Assembly: GCA_037176845.1 (NCBI GenBank) | Contig: JAYKXP010000040.1 | Span: forward strand, 62,001-126,000 | DNA from: Paramarasmius palmivorus | Taxonomy: Eukaryota; Basidiomycota; Agaricomycetes; Agaricales; Marasmiaceae | Direction of reading: 5' to 3' | DNA: 64,000 nucleotides | Shown: positions 24,666 through 36,455 of the stretch, in pieces | How the letters are laid out: every line of letters begins with the position of its first letter | Numbering within the stretch: the first letter of the stretch is position 1 | Notes under the pieces: model-generated | Database searches by the model: none | Told to the model about the DNA's origin: nothing | Seen by the model: only the letters and a program-made list of their open reading frames with translations | Translations under genes and position numbers: made by a program

Positions 24666-25203
24666 TAAACGTGCTCGTCAACCACGACAGTCTCTCTCAT
24701 GGTCCTTGGGGTCACCAACTAATTGTTCAATATGTTGATGGATCATATGAAGAATAGTTGGGCTCTGAGGTCTGAGGCCTAGTAGTAGATCTGAAGGGCG
24801 GGTGTTTGACCAGAACATGAACTCATCGAAAACTGGAGGAATAAAACAAATCCAGCGCGACGTGTTCCCCATCATGTCTACTCTCTTTGATAGCGATACA
24901 TACTGACGAGATTGAATAACATTGAACAGGGATATGTGATACGCACAGGGAAACTCTCGATGATCAGAAAGAATGCATAACACGTGCCGAGGGCATGTAA
25001 TCCGTCCAGACAGAAGCAAAGGATGGTCTGTGACTTCTATCTCCTAATCACTATCTTAACGAGACACGATGTGTTGAATAATCTCTGATAGCAATACCTA
25101 GCTAGTACTTTACACGACATCCTAATTCATCCTATCCAAAGAGTCAAACATATTACACGCAAATGGATCATCCGAGGTTCAAACATGGGATCTTACTCAA
25201 CTA

Positions 25204-27218
25204 CTACATTCTCGCTTTCACGTCCAGAATCAACCCAGGGCTCACTTCTTCTCCGTCAATTTCCGGGATAGGGATCATCATCCCCATGTTTGCCCTTCGT
25301 ATCTCCATTCCCTTCGGTACTCGGAACTCAAAGCGTTCAATGAGTCCACCAAGTAAAGCATGGATCTCCATTAACGCGAATCGGAATCCAACACACCCTT
25401 TAGGTCCACCACCTGTAGAGCACGTCAATCTACAAACACGAAATAGGGCAGGGTGGAGGACGCACTAAAGCTGAGAATGTTCCCAGTCATACCAACCGAA
25501 ATCTCCCTCTGCAAATCATTCTCCTTAAGAAACCGAGCAGGATTCCACTCGTCAGCGTCAGGTCCCCATACGCTTTCGAGTCTACATCATAGTCAGCGGA
25601 ATCAAAGCAGCGATGAAGAAGATCAATACCGATTGTACGAAGCAATATCAATGATAATCCTCTGCCCTGGTATGACTGGGACCTCCGTAACCTCCTGACC
25701 CGACGATCCAATGACCGGAATCTCCAACGGTATTGAATCATACATTGTAGACTCTCGAATGAGAGTAGATACTACCGGATGCAGCCTCAACGCTTCCTAT
25801 ACTTTGTTTTTTCCATGACACCAGAAAAGTAGAATCAGGCCTACCTTGACACAACAGCCCAACCATTCCAACGAATCATAACCGTTGTCTGATCTTGCTT
25901 TAATCTCTTTGTACACCTTCTCCTGATCCTCTGGGTGTTGACTAAGCTCGTAAATAATCCACACAATTGAATACGCCGTCGTATGATGACCGGCTTGAAT
26001 CAGCGTTGACATCTGCGCAAGCACTTCATCTTTGGTAAGTCGTTTTCGTGGATCCTCAGCACGGTTGGCTTTGACTGATTACATTTCCATCAGAGTTATT
26101 CCACAGTAATGAATCATTGAATATTGATGAACACGCACCCAGGACACTCAACACATCCTGCTCTTTCCCTGTAAGCAATGACTCTTCCGCTTCACTGTTC
26201 ACCTCAAATGATAGGCCATTTTCATGCATGAATTCTCTTGCTTTCTCATTTGACACCTCCAGGTACCTCTTTGCAATCTTCTCTACCGCCGTCGGGAAAT
26301 AACGATTCTGCCACGCTGAAAGCCAGGATGGAATATATTGCAACATACAGAATGCAAGAACCTGAGCACGAGAAGGTAATGCACCACCGAGTTGATCGAG
26401 GTCCTTGAGTGCTTTGGTCAGCTCGTTCGGCTTATTTTCGACAGCGCCGAAGTGGTAGTTGAACGAGCCTGCCAATTGATAAGGTTGGCTATGAGCAAAC
26501 TTAGATAGACTCAAAGACGCACTTTCGCCGATGATATCTAACGTCACCTTTTGTATCCATGGGATAACATCAAACATGACCACTCCCTTTGCTAATTCAG
26601 CGTTCCATTTCTCCGAAAGCTACGCGTGAAATGCTTGATCAGCGCCTATCAAGGGAAGCAACGGGCGAGATTCCGATGACTTCGAACAATGCGCATACCT
26701 TCGCTACATGCCCCTCAAGTAGCATCCCAAAACTCTTCAGATGGGTAATCGAAAACGCTGGACTCAAAACCCTCCGATGTCTTCTGTGCTCTTCCCCAAC
26801 AGCCCAAAGCACTCCTCTTCCGAAAAGTAGCTCGAATATCCTCCTGAAATCACGAGCTTGGGGGTACTCATTCACGTTGGCATGCAGGATATGGTGGACA
26901 GCACGAGGATCGGCTGTAACGAGTTTGGGTTGGCCGAAGGATCCAGGCTGGCGGTATGTTGGGCCAAAGGATTTAATCCAGCAGAAGGTAAGATCACCGA
27001 TGTGTTCTTCGTTCTGTAGGAGGTACTCGATACCTATTGTAATGGGTCAGTGACCTCACGCATCCACAATGCAAAATAAAACAATAACCGAGTAGGTAGC
27101 CTTCTCCCTTTGGACCGTTCAAAAAGTCAAGCCTTTTCTGTCTGTTGAGGATGTACAGCAGAAGAAAAGATACCAGAGCAACCCATACAGCAGTGATGTC
27201 GACGTAAGTGAGACACAT
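25204..27218 (-). CDS. Cytochrome P450 monooxygenase (copy 3)
   Basis: Eight exons, open throughout, from MCLTYVDIT at 27218 to the stop at 25204, with the same splice positions as copies 1 and 2. Landmarks are the N-terminal anchor, RLDFLNGPKGEGYLLG, GRGVLWAVGEEHRRHRR, IQAGHHTTAYS, EALRLHPVVS (ExxR) and the heme loop FSGGPKGCVG; the C-terminus is LDVKARM. The I-helix acid is again His. It heads the second of two tandem units: P450, MFS remnant, nucleotidyltransferase relic, tRNA-Ala relic, tRNA-Val relic, block X. Substrate unknown. Confidence 0.85.
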
Positions 27219-27529
27219 AGTGGATTGAAGTTGAAGGAAATAATCACCATCATTAGGACTCCCTTTTATTCGCGGAGGATTAGAAGGCTGTTGAGTCCAG
27301 TTACCTAATTAAGTTATCTGCGGAAGCTCAGCGCACACAACAGAAAGGGACACAATCCCGTCTTTCCTCCAACCGGCATTTTTCCCTTGTCCAGTGTGGC
27401 GACTCAGGCAGGCACAGAACCGTGACACGCGAAGCTGGACAGATTGACAACACTTCATTCATCACTGTGACCTCTAATTAAACCATATACGAGCCTCACT
27501 TATCTTATCGTTTCTTTGTTTCTTACCAC

Positions 27530-27770
27530 AGCACATTTACTCCAAACTCGGGGTTTCCGCGTGCGTGATATTCCATGTACCTTCTCTCGTTCTTTGGTGC
27601 AGAATAAAAACGGTACAAAGGCAGCGGCCTGGCTCTATGTAGATGTGTTGTACTCCTACGGGTAGTGCTTCCCGCCAGTTGGTAGTATTCCTGGAGCGGC
27701 AATTCCTGTGGGGGTATCAACGATAGCCATCTCCAGGTATCTCATAGGTAGTGATCTCGGAGCCGGATTT
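27530..27770 (+). pseudogene. MFS transporter remnant with the same internal deletion
   Basis: The CGTGATATTC piece of the MFS gene runs straight into aacggtacaaaggc and the last-exon sequence, the same junction as in the remnant at 20.9 kb, with further point changes. It confirms that the two units descend from one already deleted copy. Confidence 0.65.
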
Positions 27771-27827
27771 GAACTAGATTGATGTATATATATGCGCTCA
27801 TCAAGTTAGGTTATCTTCGGAAGTAGG

Positions 27828-28380
27828 TCAAACCCATCTCCGTTGAGAGTAGCTATATTTGGCACCTCTGATCGGCAATACATGAACTCCCGGAAGCACC
27901 TCCGACGGACCTGTCTTTGTGCCTATCACCTCAATCATCCGGGATGTCCTTTCAAATCCTACAGCTCTGCTTGTGCACGAGTCAACATTGGCCCTTCCGT
28001 GTACTGTGCCCATCGAGCTGAACAGGTGTATATCAATATTGTACATCACCCGAAACCAGTGCACGGATCGCCACACTGTTGCTGTAGAGGTCTGAATCCA
28101 ACTCGGCAAAAGACGCGAGAGCTGTTGATCCATCGAGGTGCAGAAAAGGATTCGGAAACAACGTATATCCTGAGTGTTCCAGTATGGCGAAGGACTCTGG
28201 CTGAGCGGCTGTGGAGTGCATTTGTGTCGCTTTTTGGACTTTGGAGTAGTTGATGGGACCGTTGACGGATAGAAAGGTGCGAGTACTGGAGTTATTGGGG
28301 AACTGTAACTGACCAGGGCTCCGGACCGGAATCTACCTTGCAATCGATTGACAGACCGATACACGGGCCCACGCCACAAA
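27828..28380 (-). pseudogene. Nucleotidyltransferase-like relic
   Basis: Minus strand keeps IEVIGTKTGPSEVLPGV, ILEHSGYT and LDGSTALASF (the GGSTALAFF core with the first G lost) and ELDSDLYSN in place of ESDLDLYVN. Frames shift between the pieces. The acidic DxD pair is damaged, so it is inactive whatever its expression. Confidence 0.7.
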
Positions 28381-28896
28381 CCGAAAGAACGTCAACAAGT
28401 GCCGAAACTGTACCTGCCATGGGATGTCAAATTTCGTACCAACGAGATGAATCATGGCAAATCAATCTGGTTTTATGAATCAGCCTGAGCTGATACTCAA
28501 AATATCGACTCGCGGCAAAAACGTTAACCGATATAGGCCATTGCTGTACTCGATTCCTTTGAACGGATGGTTTGAGGGAAGCTATGCAGCCTGATCTATT
28601 TGACATAATGCATCATGGTCAGACCCGAAACGAGTGCATAACGTGTTGCGGTCATGTACTCATCCCTCTGAGATCCGGCCAGAATGCTAAGTGGATGTGA
28701 TATCATGTGCCCGTATACTTTGACAGCTGTACAAACCCATCGATATCAGGATCTAAGGGAACAAGGGAAACATGGAATAGAGCCAAATCTTATACAGTAC
28801 TATAAGTAACAACATATCAACCCTGATATCACTCGACTGAACAGCGAATCCAGGAAAATAGAGGTGTGAACACGAAAAAGATGAACAAGCAGTAAT

Positions 28897-28993
28897 GATT
28901 CGACCCAGGGCTCGAACTGGGAACCTTCTGTGTAAGGGTATTGAGAAAAGGCCTTATGTTGGACAGATCGATAACCAACTACGCCATCGAACC
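28897..28993 (-). pseudogene. tRNA-Val (AAC) relic
   Basis: Most of the tRNA-Val layout is present with an intron, but one base is lost at the end of the D stem, one is gained in the T loop, and the anticodon stem-loop reads CCAACA. A tRNA-Ala fragment (TGCTAAGTGGATGTGAT and CATGTGCCCG) lies upstream at 28685-28713. Confidence 0.6.
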
Positions 28994-28994
28994 G

Positions 28995-30300
28995 TTGACC
29001 AAGTCAATCCAAACATCATTGGATCGAAGGAAGTAATGAAGTATAGGTCATAGGCAGAAGGGGAAGGCGAATGAGGAAGAGAGAGGCATTGTGCATTGTG
29101 TTCATGCGTATCGGGCCAGAAATGGAAAAAGAGTCGGAAAGGAGTCGAAACACGAGCGCGGGGAGGTAGTAAAGGGGTGGTATGTGAATTATCGACGTAG
29201 TAGCTTGGGGCACGTTCTATAAAACGAGTCAGAATAAGGGAAGAGCCTCAGAAGTATAACGCACCCGAGAGCAAACAACATCCCCGTCAATGTTCAAATT
29301 CGGTGCTCGTGAAAACTTGAAAGTTGCAGAGTTACTTTCCCCGATGGTAAAGGGGAGTGTGAGTGGGAGAAAAGTGTATTAGGAGCTAGAGGGATCGACA
29401 GGTTGTCGTAGACTCAGCGCTCCCCTCTTCTCCCTTAGTACTACCATCCCCACACTCTCGTTTCCCAAACCGAATCCACGTCTATGAAACGGGGTAACCG
29501 TAAAAGATGCATTAGGAGGGGTGTGTGAAGAGGATTCGATCCTCAGAGGAAAGCTGTTGAGATCAATCGATGTGCCTTTAAACGTCGTTCAAGCCCCAAA
29601 TTGCAGCCTGGTGGTCGTTAAAGGTTAACATTCGGACCAACGATGGAAGAGAGCCGTGAGCTACCGTAGGTGGCGGAAGATGACAGGGTGAGCAGTTCGT
29701 GCTGATAGTAGATGTAGGCGTAGCTTGAAATCGATTGAAAGGCTTTATGCCAGGAGAAAGCGGAGAAGACATGCGGGAATGTTTGCTGTCTGCGGAGGAG
29801 TTGAGATCTTGTGAGCACGATAGGAAACTGGAGCTAGCAATGATTCACGTACCCAGAAGCCCAAAAACACTGCGTATCATGTATCCTTACTTCCTATCGT
29901 GTCACACGGTAGCATGTGTTTATCGTTGTCGGGGGAAATGGGCCTGTAGCCAGAGGATAGAGTATAAGAGTTTGTAGGTGTGGTACGGGAAGGAAGACGT
30001 GCATGTACGAGAGAGTGGGTTTGTCCACATGAATTCGTTGGAGTCGTTTATGGGCAAGACTAAGGCTGGTGAGCTTGACGTCTGTTGAGATCCGACGGGA
30101 TAAACTCTGTGGCCATACTAGTATTATGTTTGATGTTTTAGTTCCGTCTTTCATTTGGGAAATTTTAGAGGACTCACTATGGATCAACGACGAGGATTGG
30201 GCTTGTGAACGATGGACGCGAAACGATGAGGACAGCTGTGACATGTCACGTCACTCGTCACTCTTCTCACATCGCATGACGTAACGCGCTTTGCAAACTT
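28995..30300 (-). repeat. Dispersed block X, copy 3
   Basis: The palindrome core GTGACATGTCAC lies at 30238-30249, with TGACGTAA just beyond it. The exon-like piece reads FASIVHKPNPRR then a stop in place of Leu, ending at a GTGAGT donor, so this copy is broken. A weak MHVFLPVPHLQ piece lies near 30000. A short tandem repeat (gacttgatccc, three units) follows at about 30313-30347. Confidence 0.5.
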
Positions 30301-30604
30301 GCTCTTCGACCCTGACTTGATCCCGACTTGATCCCGACTTGACCCCGACGGTCTCTCTACTCTCTCTGCGATAGCGATACATACTGAGGGAGTCTAGGTA
30401 GCTCTTGCTATTACTCTTCACCACATCCCTGTTTAACACATCCAGTGAGTCAAACATATTACACTCGAATGGAATCTCATCCGAAGATAAGAACTTGTCT
30501 GACATATCTTATCTTACATCTACGAGGTCTTCCAGCCTCGGCATTCACGCAATAGAATGATTCACGCCTGCAATATCCACACGAGATACTAATCTCAGAC
30601 TGCA

Positions 30605-31538
30605 CATCAGGAAAAACCCAAAACCGTAATTTGAGAAAATTTGAGATAACCGAGCTAAAAACGTAATTGCAATGAATTTCACAGATTTTCTTCCAATTTT
30701 AGACCGAACATTCTGGCAGGTTCGTAATTTGGTTGAAATATCTATGAATTATCTGCAATTATCTGATGAGCACGACAGACCTAGTCATGCAGTAAAAAGA
30801 GAGCGCACCTCTACTCTACACCTTACTTGCACCATATAGGAGGCCTGGTGAAGGGACATAGAAAGGAACGGCCAGTTATCGCGCGGTAGTTCTCGTCAGA
30901 AAATGGTAGGACCAATGACGTCACTGAGAGAATGTTCGGTGACATTCGGATAACGTAAGGTCACTGTCTATATAACGGCCCAGTCCCCGCCGGTACCCAT
31001 TGTTGCTCGCGCGTAAGTACTTCAAACTTTGGGCTTCGAGTTCAAGACTTGACGGTAAGACTCTATGCCAATTCCTATTCCCAATATAAGTACTTAGGTG
31101 AGTAAGCTTATTACACCTTGTGCTATACAGTATACTAACGCTGTGAGTAAAGTCAGCAACACCTCAGGTCTCCGGACAACAACAGTCCTTTGCGTAACAC
31201 ATAGGCATGGTACCGTACACATTCTAGTAGATTGTACATTTGTAGTCTTGTAGATAGTACATATAATATGGAAATGGATTCAGTATACATGTAGTGATCA
31301 CGACTGAGACTATCCGTTTTATGCATACAGTAGTAACAAGTAACCTCACGCTAATCGACAGAAATCAACTTGAAATCAACACATAATTGGCACTTTTTCG
31401 TCAAAATTAGCGATAATTTTTGGAGGGGGCTATCGAATTTGGATAATCCTCTAACCGGAGAAATTTCGAGAAATTAGCACATTTTTTGTGTTATTTCTAC
31501 ATATTTCTCATAATTAGCGTTTTGGGTTTTCCCTGATG
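30605..31538. mobile_element. Non-autonomous DNA transposon with terminal inverted repeats
   Basis: The left end CATCAGGAAAAACCCAAAAC and the reverse complement of the right end CATCAGGGAAAACCCAAAAC match at 19 of 20 bases, and similarity continues imperfectly for about 60 bp. The interior is AT-rich and has no useful frame. Flanking sequence (30437-30604 and 31539-31850) matches 39000-39330 continuously, where the element is absent: the matching site near 39160 reads straight through. GCA or TGCA appears on both sides, a possible short target duplication. It lies about 290 bp upstream of P450 copy 4. Confidence 0.75.
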
Positions 31539-31824
31539 CATTCTCCCACGCGGCCTTTGACGTGTAACACCTTTTGACATTCCGGCTGCCGGACTTGGCA
31601 TACGAAGCATCTCTATTCACGTACGTTGAAGCTTCGTACGGCTCACTGACGATGGAGACCTTGCAGAACTCGTTCAACGGCATGATTTAAGCCACAAAAA
31701 GAATCAATGGTACGATGTCGCACTCGGCGATCTCGTTGCGCTGACCTCATATCCTCTTAGATTATCAAAATCCGTAGAGATTTAAAAAAGAAACCTCACT
31801 GGCACGCTTTTGCTCACGCTCACA

Positions 31825-33899
31825 ATGGATATCACAACTCTCAATCTCAGTACCATTGGGATCGCCTTCTCTGTCTTCATTCTTTTCTATCTCCACAAAC
31901 GACGCCAGACACTAGACTCTCTGAACGGCCCAAGAGGAGAGGGCTACATACTCGGTACGCTTTACCACTTAATCTTCGCCAACTCCTTCTAAACGACCTC
32001 CTTAGGTGTCGAACACCTCCTACGTACTCAATCGCAAGTCGGTGACCTCACCTTTGCCTGGCTCAAACACTACGGTCCAACATACCGTATCCCCGGGTGC
32101 TTCGGCCAAACTATGCTAGTCACCGCCGACCCACGAGCCATCCATCACGTTCTCCACGCCAACGTCAACGTATACCCCGAAGCTCGAGACATCCGGAGAT
32201 TGTTCGAGTTGACTTTTGGTCGTCCTCTGGGCTGTAGGCGATGAACATCGTAAACAGAGGAGAGTGTTGAGTCCTGCGTTTTCGATTAATCATATGAAGA
32301 GTTTTGTCGAGATGTTTGAGGCGCATGTGACACAGGTTTTGTTTCTCTGCTACTCGTCTCGCAAGCGTTTTCGAGCTGACTTTTATCTACAGCTCGCGAA
32401 GAAATGGTACGCCGAGATAGACAAAGGCACTAAGACCCTCGATGTCATTCCGTGGTTCCATAAAGTAACCTTGGACGTGATTGGTGAAAGTAAGCGATCC
32501 GACCGCTTTTCTGAGGACTTTCAAGCTTACACTCCAAAAGGTTCATTCAACTACCGCTTTGATTCTCTCGAGAACAAGCCCAATGAGATTCTAAAGACCT
32601 TGAACGCCCTCGAGTAAGTTCATCCAATGTCCTCCTTTAGCACATTGCTGAACCAACATCTCCAGTAACTTCGGAATGTCAGTCTCCCGTTCCCAGATCA
32701 TCGTCCAATCGCTTCTTCGCTACATTCCCTCATGGTTCTACACCTTCCAACACAAATTCTTCCCGAGTGCTATCGAGGAAATCGCTACCAGGTATCTTCG
32801 AGTGTCAAACGAGAAGGCTCGGGAAGTTATGCGTGTGAACGGATTGTCATTTGATGGTGAAAATCAAGGAACGGGGAAGGAGAAGGACGTGCTAAGCGTT
32901 TTGGGTAATGTCCTTCGCCTAATCATCGTCAAAAATCAGCCATTCTGACTATATCGTCTTTACAGTCAAAGCAAATCAAGCAGAAGACCCCCGAAAGCGA
33001 CTCACCGAAGGAGAGGTGTTATCCCAGATATCTACTTTGATTCAAGCTGGGCATCATACGACCGGATACTCTCTTTCCTGGGTCCTCTACGAGATGAGTC
33101 GACACCCTGAAGATCAGGAGAAGGTGTTTCAAGAGATCAAGGCACTAAGTGGCGCGCAGCAGGATAACGCATTGAAGTACGAGGGGATGGAGTGGCTGAC
33201 TTGCTGTGTCAAGGTTTTTCTTCACGCTTCGATCGTACCATTGTAGAGAGATACCTAAACTGAAGACTCTACTTTACAGGAAGGGTTGAGATTACACCCA
33301 GTACTACCAACCCTATCTCGAGAGGCAGCAGTTAACGATATTATCCCTCTCGAGGTACCTGTCGTAGGCGCGTCCGGGCAAGTGCTCACCAAGGTTCCGG
33401 TATCCAAAGGCCAAAGAGTCATCATCGATATTGCTGGGTATAATCGGTAACAGCCTTTTTCCCCTCATTTCCCAGAGTTTTGAGTCTACTGAACTATTCA
33501 CTGTATATAGGTTGGAAAGGGTATGGGGCCACGACGCGAACGAATGGAACCCTTCTAGGTTTATGAAACAGGACGCCGCCAACCCAGAGCGAGATGTCTC
33601 GGTGGGTATGACAGGGAATATTCTGAGCTTTAGTACGTTCTGATTCGCAGTTTTGTATTCTACCCGCTGAATTAGAGTGCTGCTCCGCAGGTGGAGGTCC
33701 CAAAGGATGCATCGGTTTCCGATTTGCTTTGATGGAGATTCACGCGTTGCTCGCTGGGCTTATTGAGCGCTTCGAGTTTAGGTTGCCTAAAGGTGTAGAT
33801 ATTAAGAGAGGAAATACGGCATTGATGATTCCTCAGGTCAAGGGGAGAGAGGAGAATGGCGCTGGGCTAGTGTTGGAGGTGAAAGCGAGGTGTAGTTAG
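31825..33899 (+). pseudogene. Cytochrome P450 (copy 4), frameshifted in exon 2
   Basis: Same exon plan as copies 1-3 but on the plus strand and clearly diverged. It starts MDITTLNLSTIG and has NGPRGEGYILG, IQAGHHTTGYS, the ExxR motif in EGLRLHPVLP, WNPSRF and the heme loop FSGGPKGCIG, ending LEVKARCS. Within exon 2, where sister copies read FGRGVLWAVG, about 5 bp are missing at 32218-32225, which shifts the frame and brings a stop at once. Every other exon is open and in phase, so the loss is recent or a sequencing error; if the latter, this is a working gene. Its 5' flank carries the inserted inverted-repeat element. Confidence 0.75.
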
Positions 33900-33944
33900 G
33901 ATGTAGATGTGCGTCGAGGAATGATTTATGATTGATTTACCGAA

Positions 33945-34570
33945 TATCAAGGTTTATATATGCTGCCTGCAAATTCATGAATCCGATTTATAGCGCCACG
34001 TATGGCTAATGATCCGTTCAAAACACGGAATGACATCTTTCCCCGACTATGAAGAGTCGGAAACACCATGTTATCCAAGTCTCTAAAGTACAGTTTCAAT
34101 CGTATCCGCGGCCTGCATCTTACATGTACCTCCGCGGGCAGGTGTATATCGATATCCCGCATCCTCTAAAAAGAGTTCCAGGAATCACCACGTACTGAAT
34201 GTTGATGTAGAGATCTGAATCCGACTCAGGAGAATTAAATCGCTGAAAAAATGCAAGAGCTGATAATCCACCGATGAGTAGCAGTGGATTCGGAAGCAGC
34301 ATCAGTATCTCCTGAGGGTTCATATAAGGCGAAAGAATCTTTTTGACTTTGAAGGAGCTTTTGTCGGAAGCAATGGGATCTACAAGACGGGACGCACAGG
34401 AGAGCTCTGCGACCCTATGAATTCGACACCGTGGTCGGAAAGAATGCACAACGTTTGTTAGTGGCGTATACTTATGCAGAGTCGCATGCCTACGGTCTTT
34501 TACATGATTATAGCCCGCTGCCTTTCGTAGGCGTGGCATCGGATTGTGACAGATAACCCGAGGAAGCAAA
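33945..34570 (-). pseudogene. Nucleotidyltransferase-like relic
   Basis: A long minus frame keeps NPQEILMLLPNPLLLIGG, ALAFFQRF and PESDSDLYINIQYV, the second D-L-D position having become D-S-D. The SSRI start region and the 3' half are degraded. It lies directly downstream of the intact relative in the same orientation, so this is a tandem duplicate. Confidence 0.7.
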
Positions 34571-34744
34571 ATGATATCTTGATAGGGGACACGGACGCTC
34601 TACAGGGTACGTAGCCAAAAGCGAATCACGAAATGGTCATTGGATACATCGGGGGTGAAGCCGAGCACCCCAGTGCTCCCTGAAAGTATCCTTATTAAAT
34701 ATCACTATATTATGACGAGCCATGAAGTATGAATATACTGTTCC

Positions 34745-36455
34745 TCAAGAACATGACAGCACGGATTTCCTGCTTCCCGTTTTCAATGCCAACTCAATTC
34801 GATGGTCCTTGAACTTCTCCCTTCTAAGTTGGAACAAAAAAACCTTCATCATCTTGTACCTGAGATGCTCAGGGCAGTCAATGATTACTTCCGTCCAAAG
34901 CAGTTTACGGGTTCGTTTCAATTGCACCTGCATATATAAACTTCAGTCAGGCGTATAGCAAGCGAACACCACGTACATACCGTAACATTCACATCTTCAG
35001 ATTCCTCGACACTGTAGAATGCTTGTATGCTTGCGTGGAGTATCCTCGCGGCCGACGCGGAAGACAACCAGTGCGTCGCTAAGTTGGGGTGCTGTGATTT
35101 CATTTGCTCCAAAGCTCGTAATAAGCAATCTTTAGCGCGACTTGAACTGCTGTCTGGCTCAAAGAGCGTCTTGTACCACTCTTTGAGCTTCTCTGTGAGG
35201 TCTGAAATGTCCCTACACGAAGATAAGTCCAACCCTCTCACCTAGATTCGACGTAATCCACGTACCGGCTGATGTTCGTAAGCAATTCTTCCACTTCGGT
35301 ACACAAACAATGCCGCTGATCCCATTGCCCGTACGGTACTTGCCTTTGAACCATGCGAGCAATTGACTGGCTTTCGTAATGAAGCCTCCACGATTGTTGC
35401 AGAAACATGCTATCCACCCCAAGATCCATATATCCCACCGGCGGTGCAAAATTCTCCACTGGATCCAGTGGAACTCTCCAGCAATATTCATCGTTTATAT
35501 GCCTAGGGTAGATATGCAAATCGGTGGTTTGAGCGACTACGGAAGTAGCATTGATAGCACCGGGGGATATCATTGACCATCCTCGAGACTCATATTTGAC
35601 ACAAGCATCTTCAGCCTTTCGTGTTTTGACTTCGAGTTTGAGTGAAGCGCGTTCTATGAATGTCGATTTAGGATAAAGGGAAATTGCATGGGTGTATCCG
35701 ATGAGATTCATTACGACGGCTTCCGAGTCTGAAATGAGCTACTGTGCAACAGAAAAGCAGAGCTTCTTGACGCACTTGAATGATAACCCAGTATCACTTC
35801 CAACGGACTCGCTTTCGTACCTATTACCTCAATCTTCTGCCCATCTGCACGAATAAACGTAAAAACACCAACCATGCCCTTCAAATCGTACAGCTCTGCT
35901 CGTGTTCGAGTCAACCCTCGTCCTCTGAGTCTCTGAAACACTGTTTCAATCGCATCCGTCAGGTTCTCTGCCTGAGTAGCACCCGTACCATCCGCATCAA
36001 AGCGAGCAGGTGTATATCGATATCCTGCATCCTCCAAAAACAGCCCAAGGATCGCCACATACTGAATATTGACGTAGAGATCTAAATCTGATTCGGGATA
36101 TGCAAAACGCTGAAAAAATGCTAGAGCTGTTGATCCGCCGATAAGAACTCCGAACGTGTATTGGAGGATCCGAAAGCTACGGGTATCCTGAGCGTTCAGA
36201 TAAGGTGAGAGAACATTTTCGACTCTGAATGAGCGCTTGTGGAATGCCTGCACAGCCGTATGTACCGCTTTATTGACTTTGGAGTAGCTGATGAGGTCGT
36301 TTACGGATAGATCTCGGAGGAGGAAGTTGTGAGTTATCGGAGAACTTGCAAGTGATCAGATCTCCGAGTCAGATTCTGCCTTGGTTCGAAGAGAAATGTG
36401 GGACCCACAGGGCATCTATGCGGCTTGAACTGGATGATGGCAGACTCAACATCAT
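34745..36455 (-). CDS. Nucleotidyltransferase-fold protein, function unknown
   Basis: Five exons (36455-36409, 36344-35788, 35728-35266, 35212-34981, 34927-34745) join in phase into 493 residues. Near residue 85 the sequence reads IGGSTALAFFQRF then PESDLDLYV. This fits the nucleotidyltransferase-superfamily core: Gly-Gly-Ser, then two Asp in an hDhD strand. A later QKIEVIGT could supply the third acidic residue. A 90-residue alpha-helical C-terminal part has no recognised motif. By fold it might transfer a nucleotide to RNA, protein or a small molecule, but many such proteins are inactive; the substrate is unknown. The double ATG and first splice donor are conserved in the relic at 9.1 kb. 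It is the only intact member among at least six copies or relics here. Confidence 0.65.

Noticed and set aside
30300..30350. Tandem gacttgatccc units as a regulatory array
   Set aside because: Only three units, one of them changed; too short to support a function.
32216..32617. Separate gene starting in the middle of P450 copy 4
   Set aside because: It is simply the continuation of P450 exon 2 after the frameshift.
36380..36440. In-frame TGA near the start of the nucleotidyltransferase-like gene
   Set aside because: A 63 bp intron with donor GTGGGT and acceptor TTGCAAG removes it; the relic at 9.1 kb has the matching donor.
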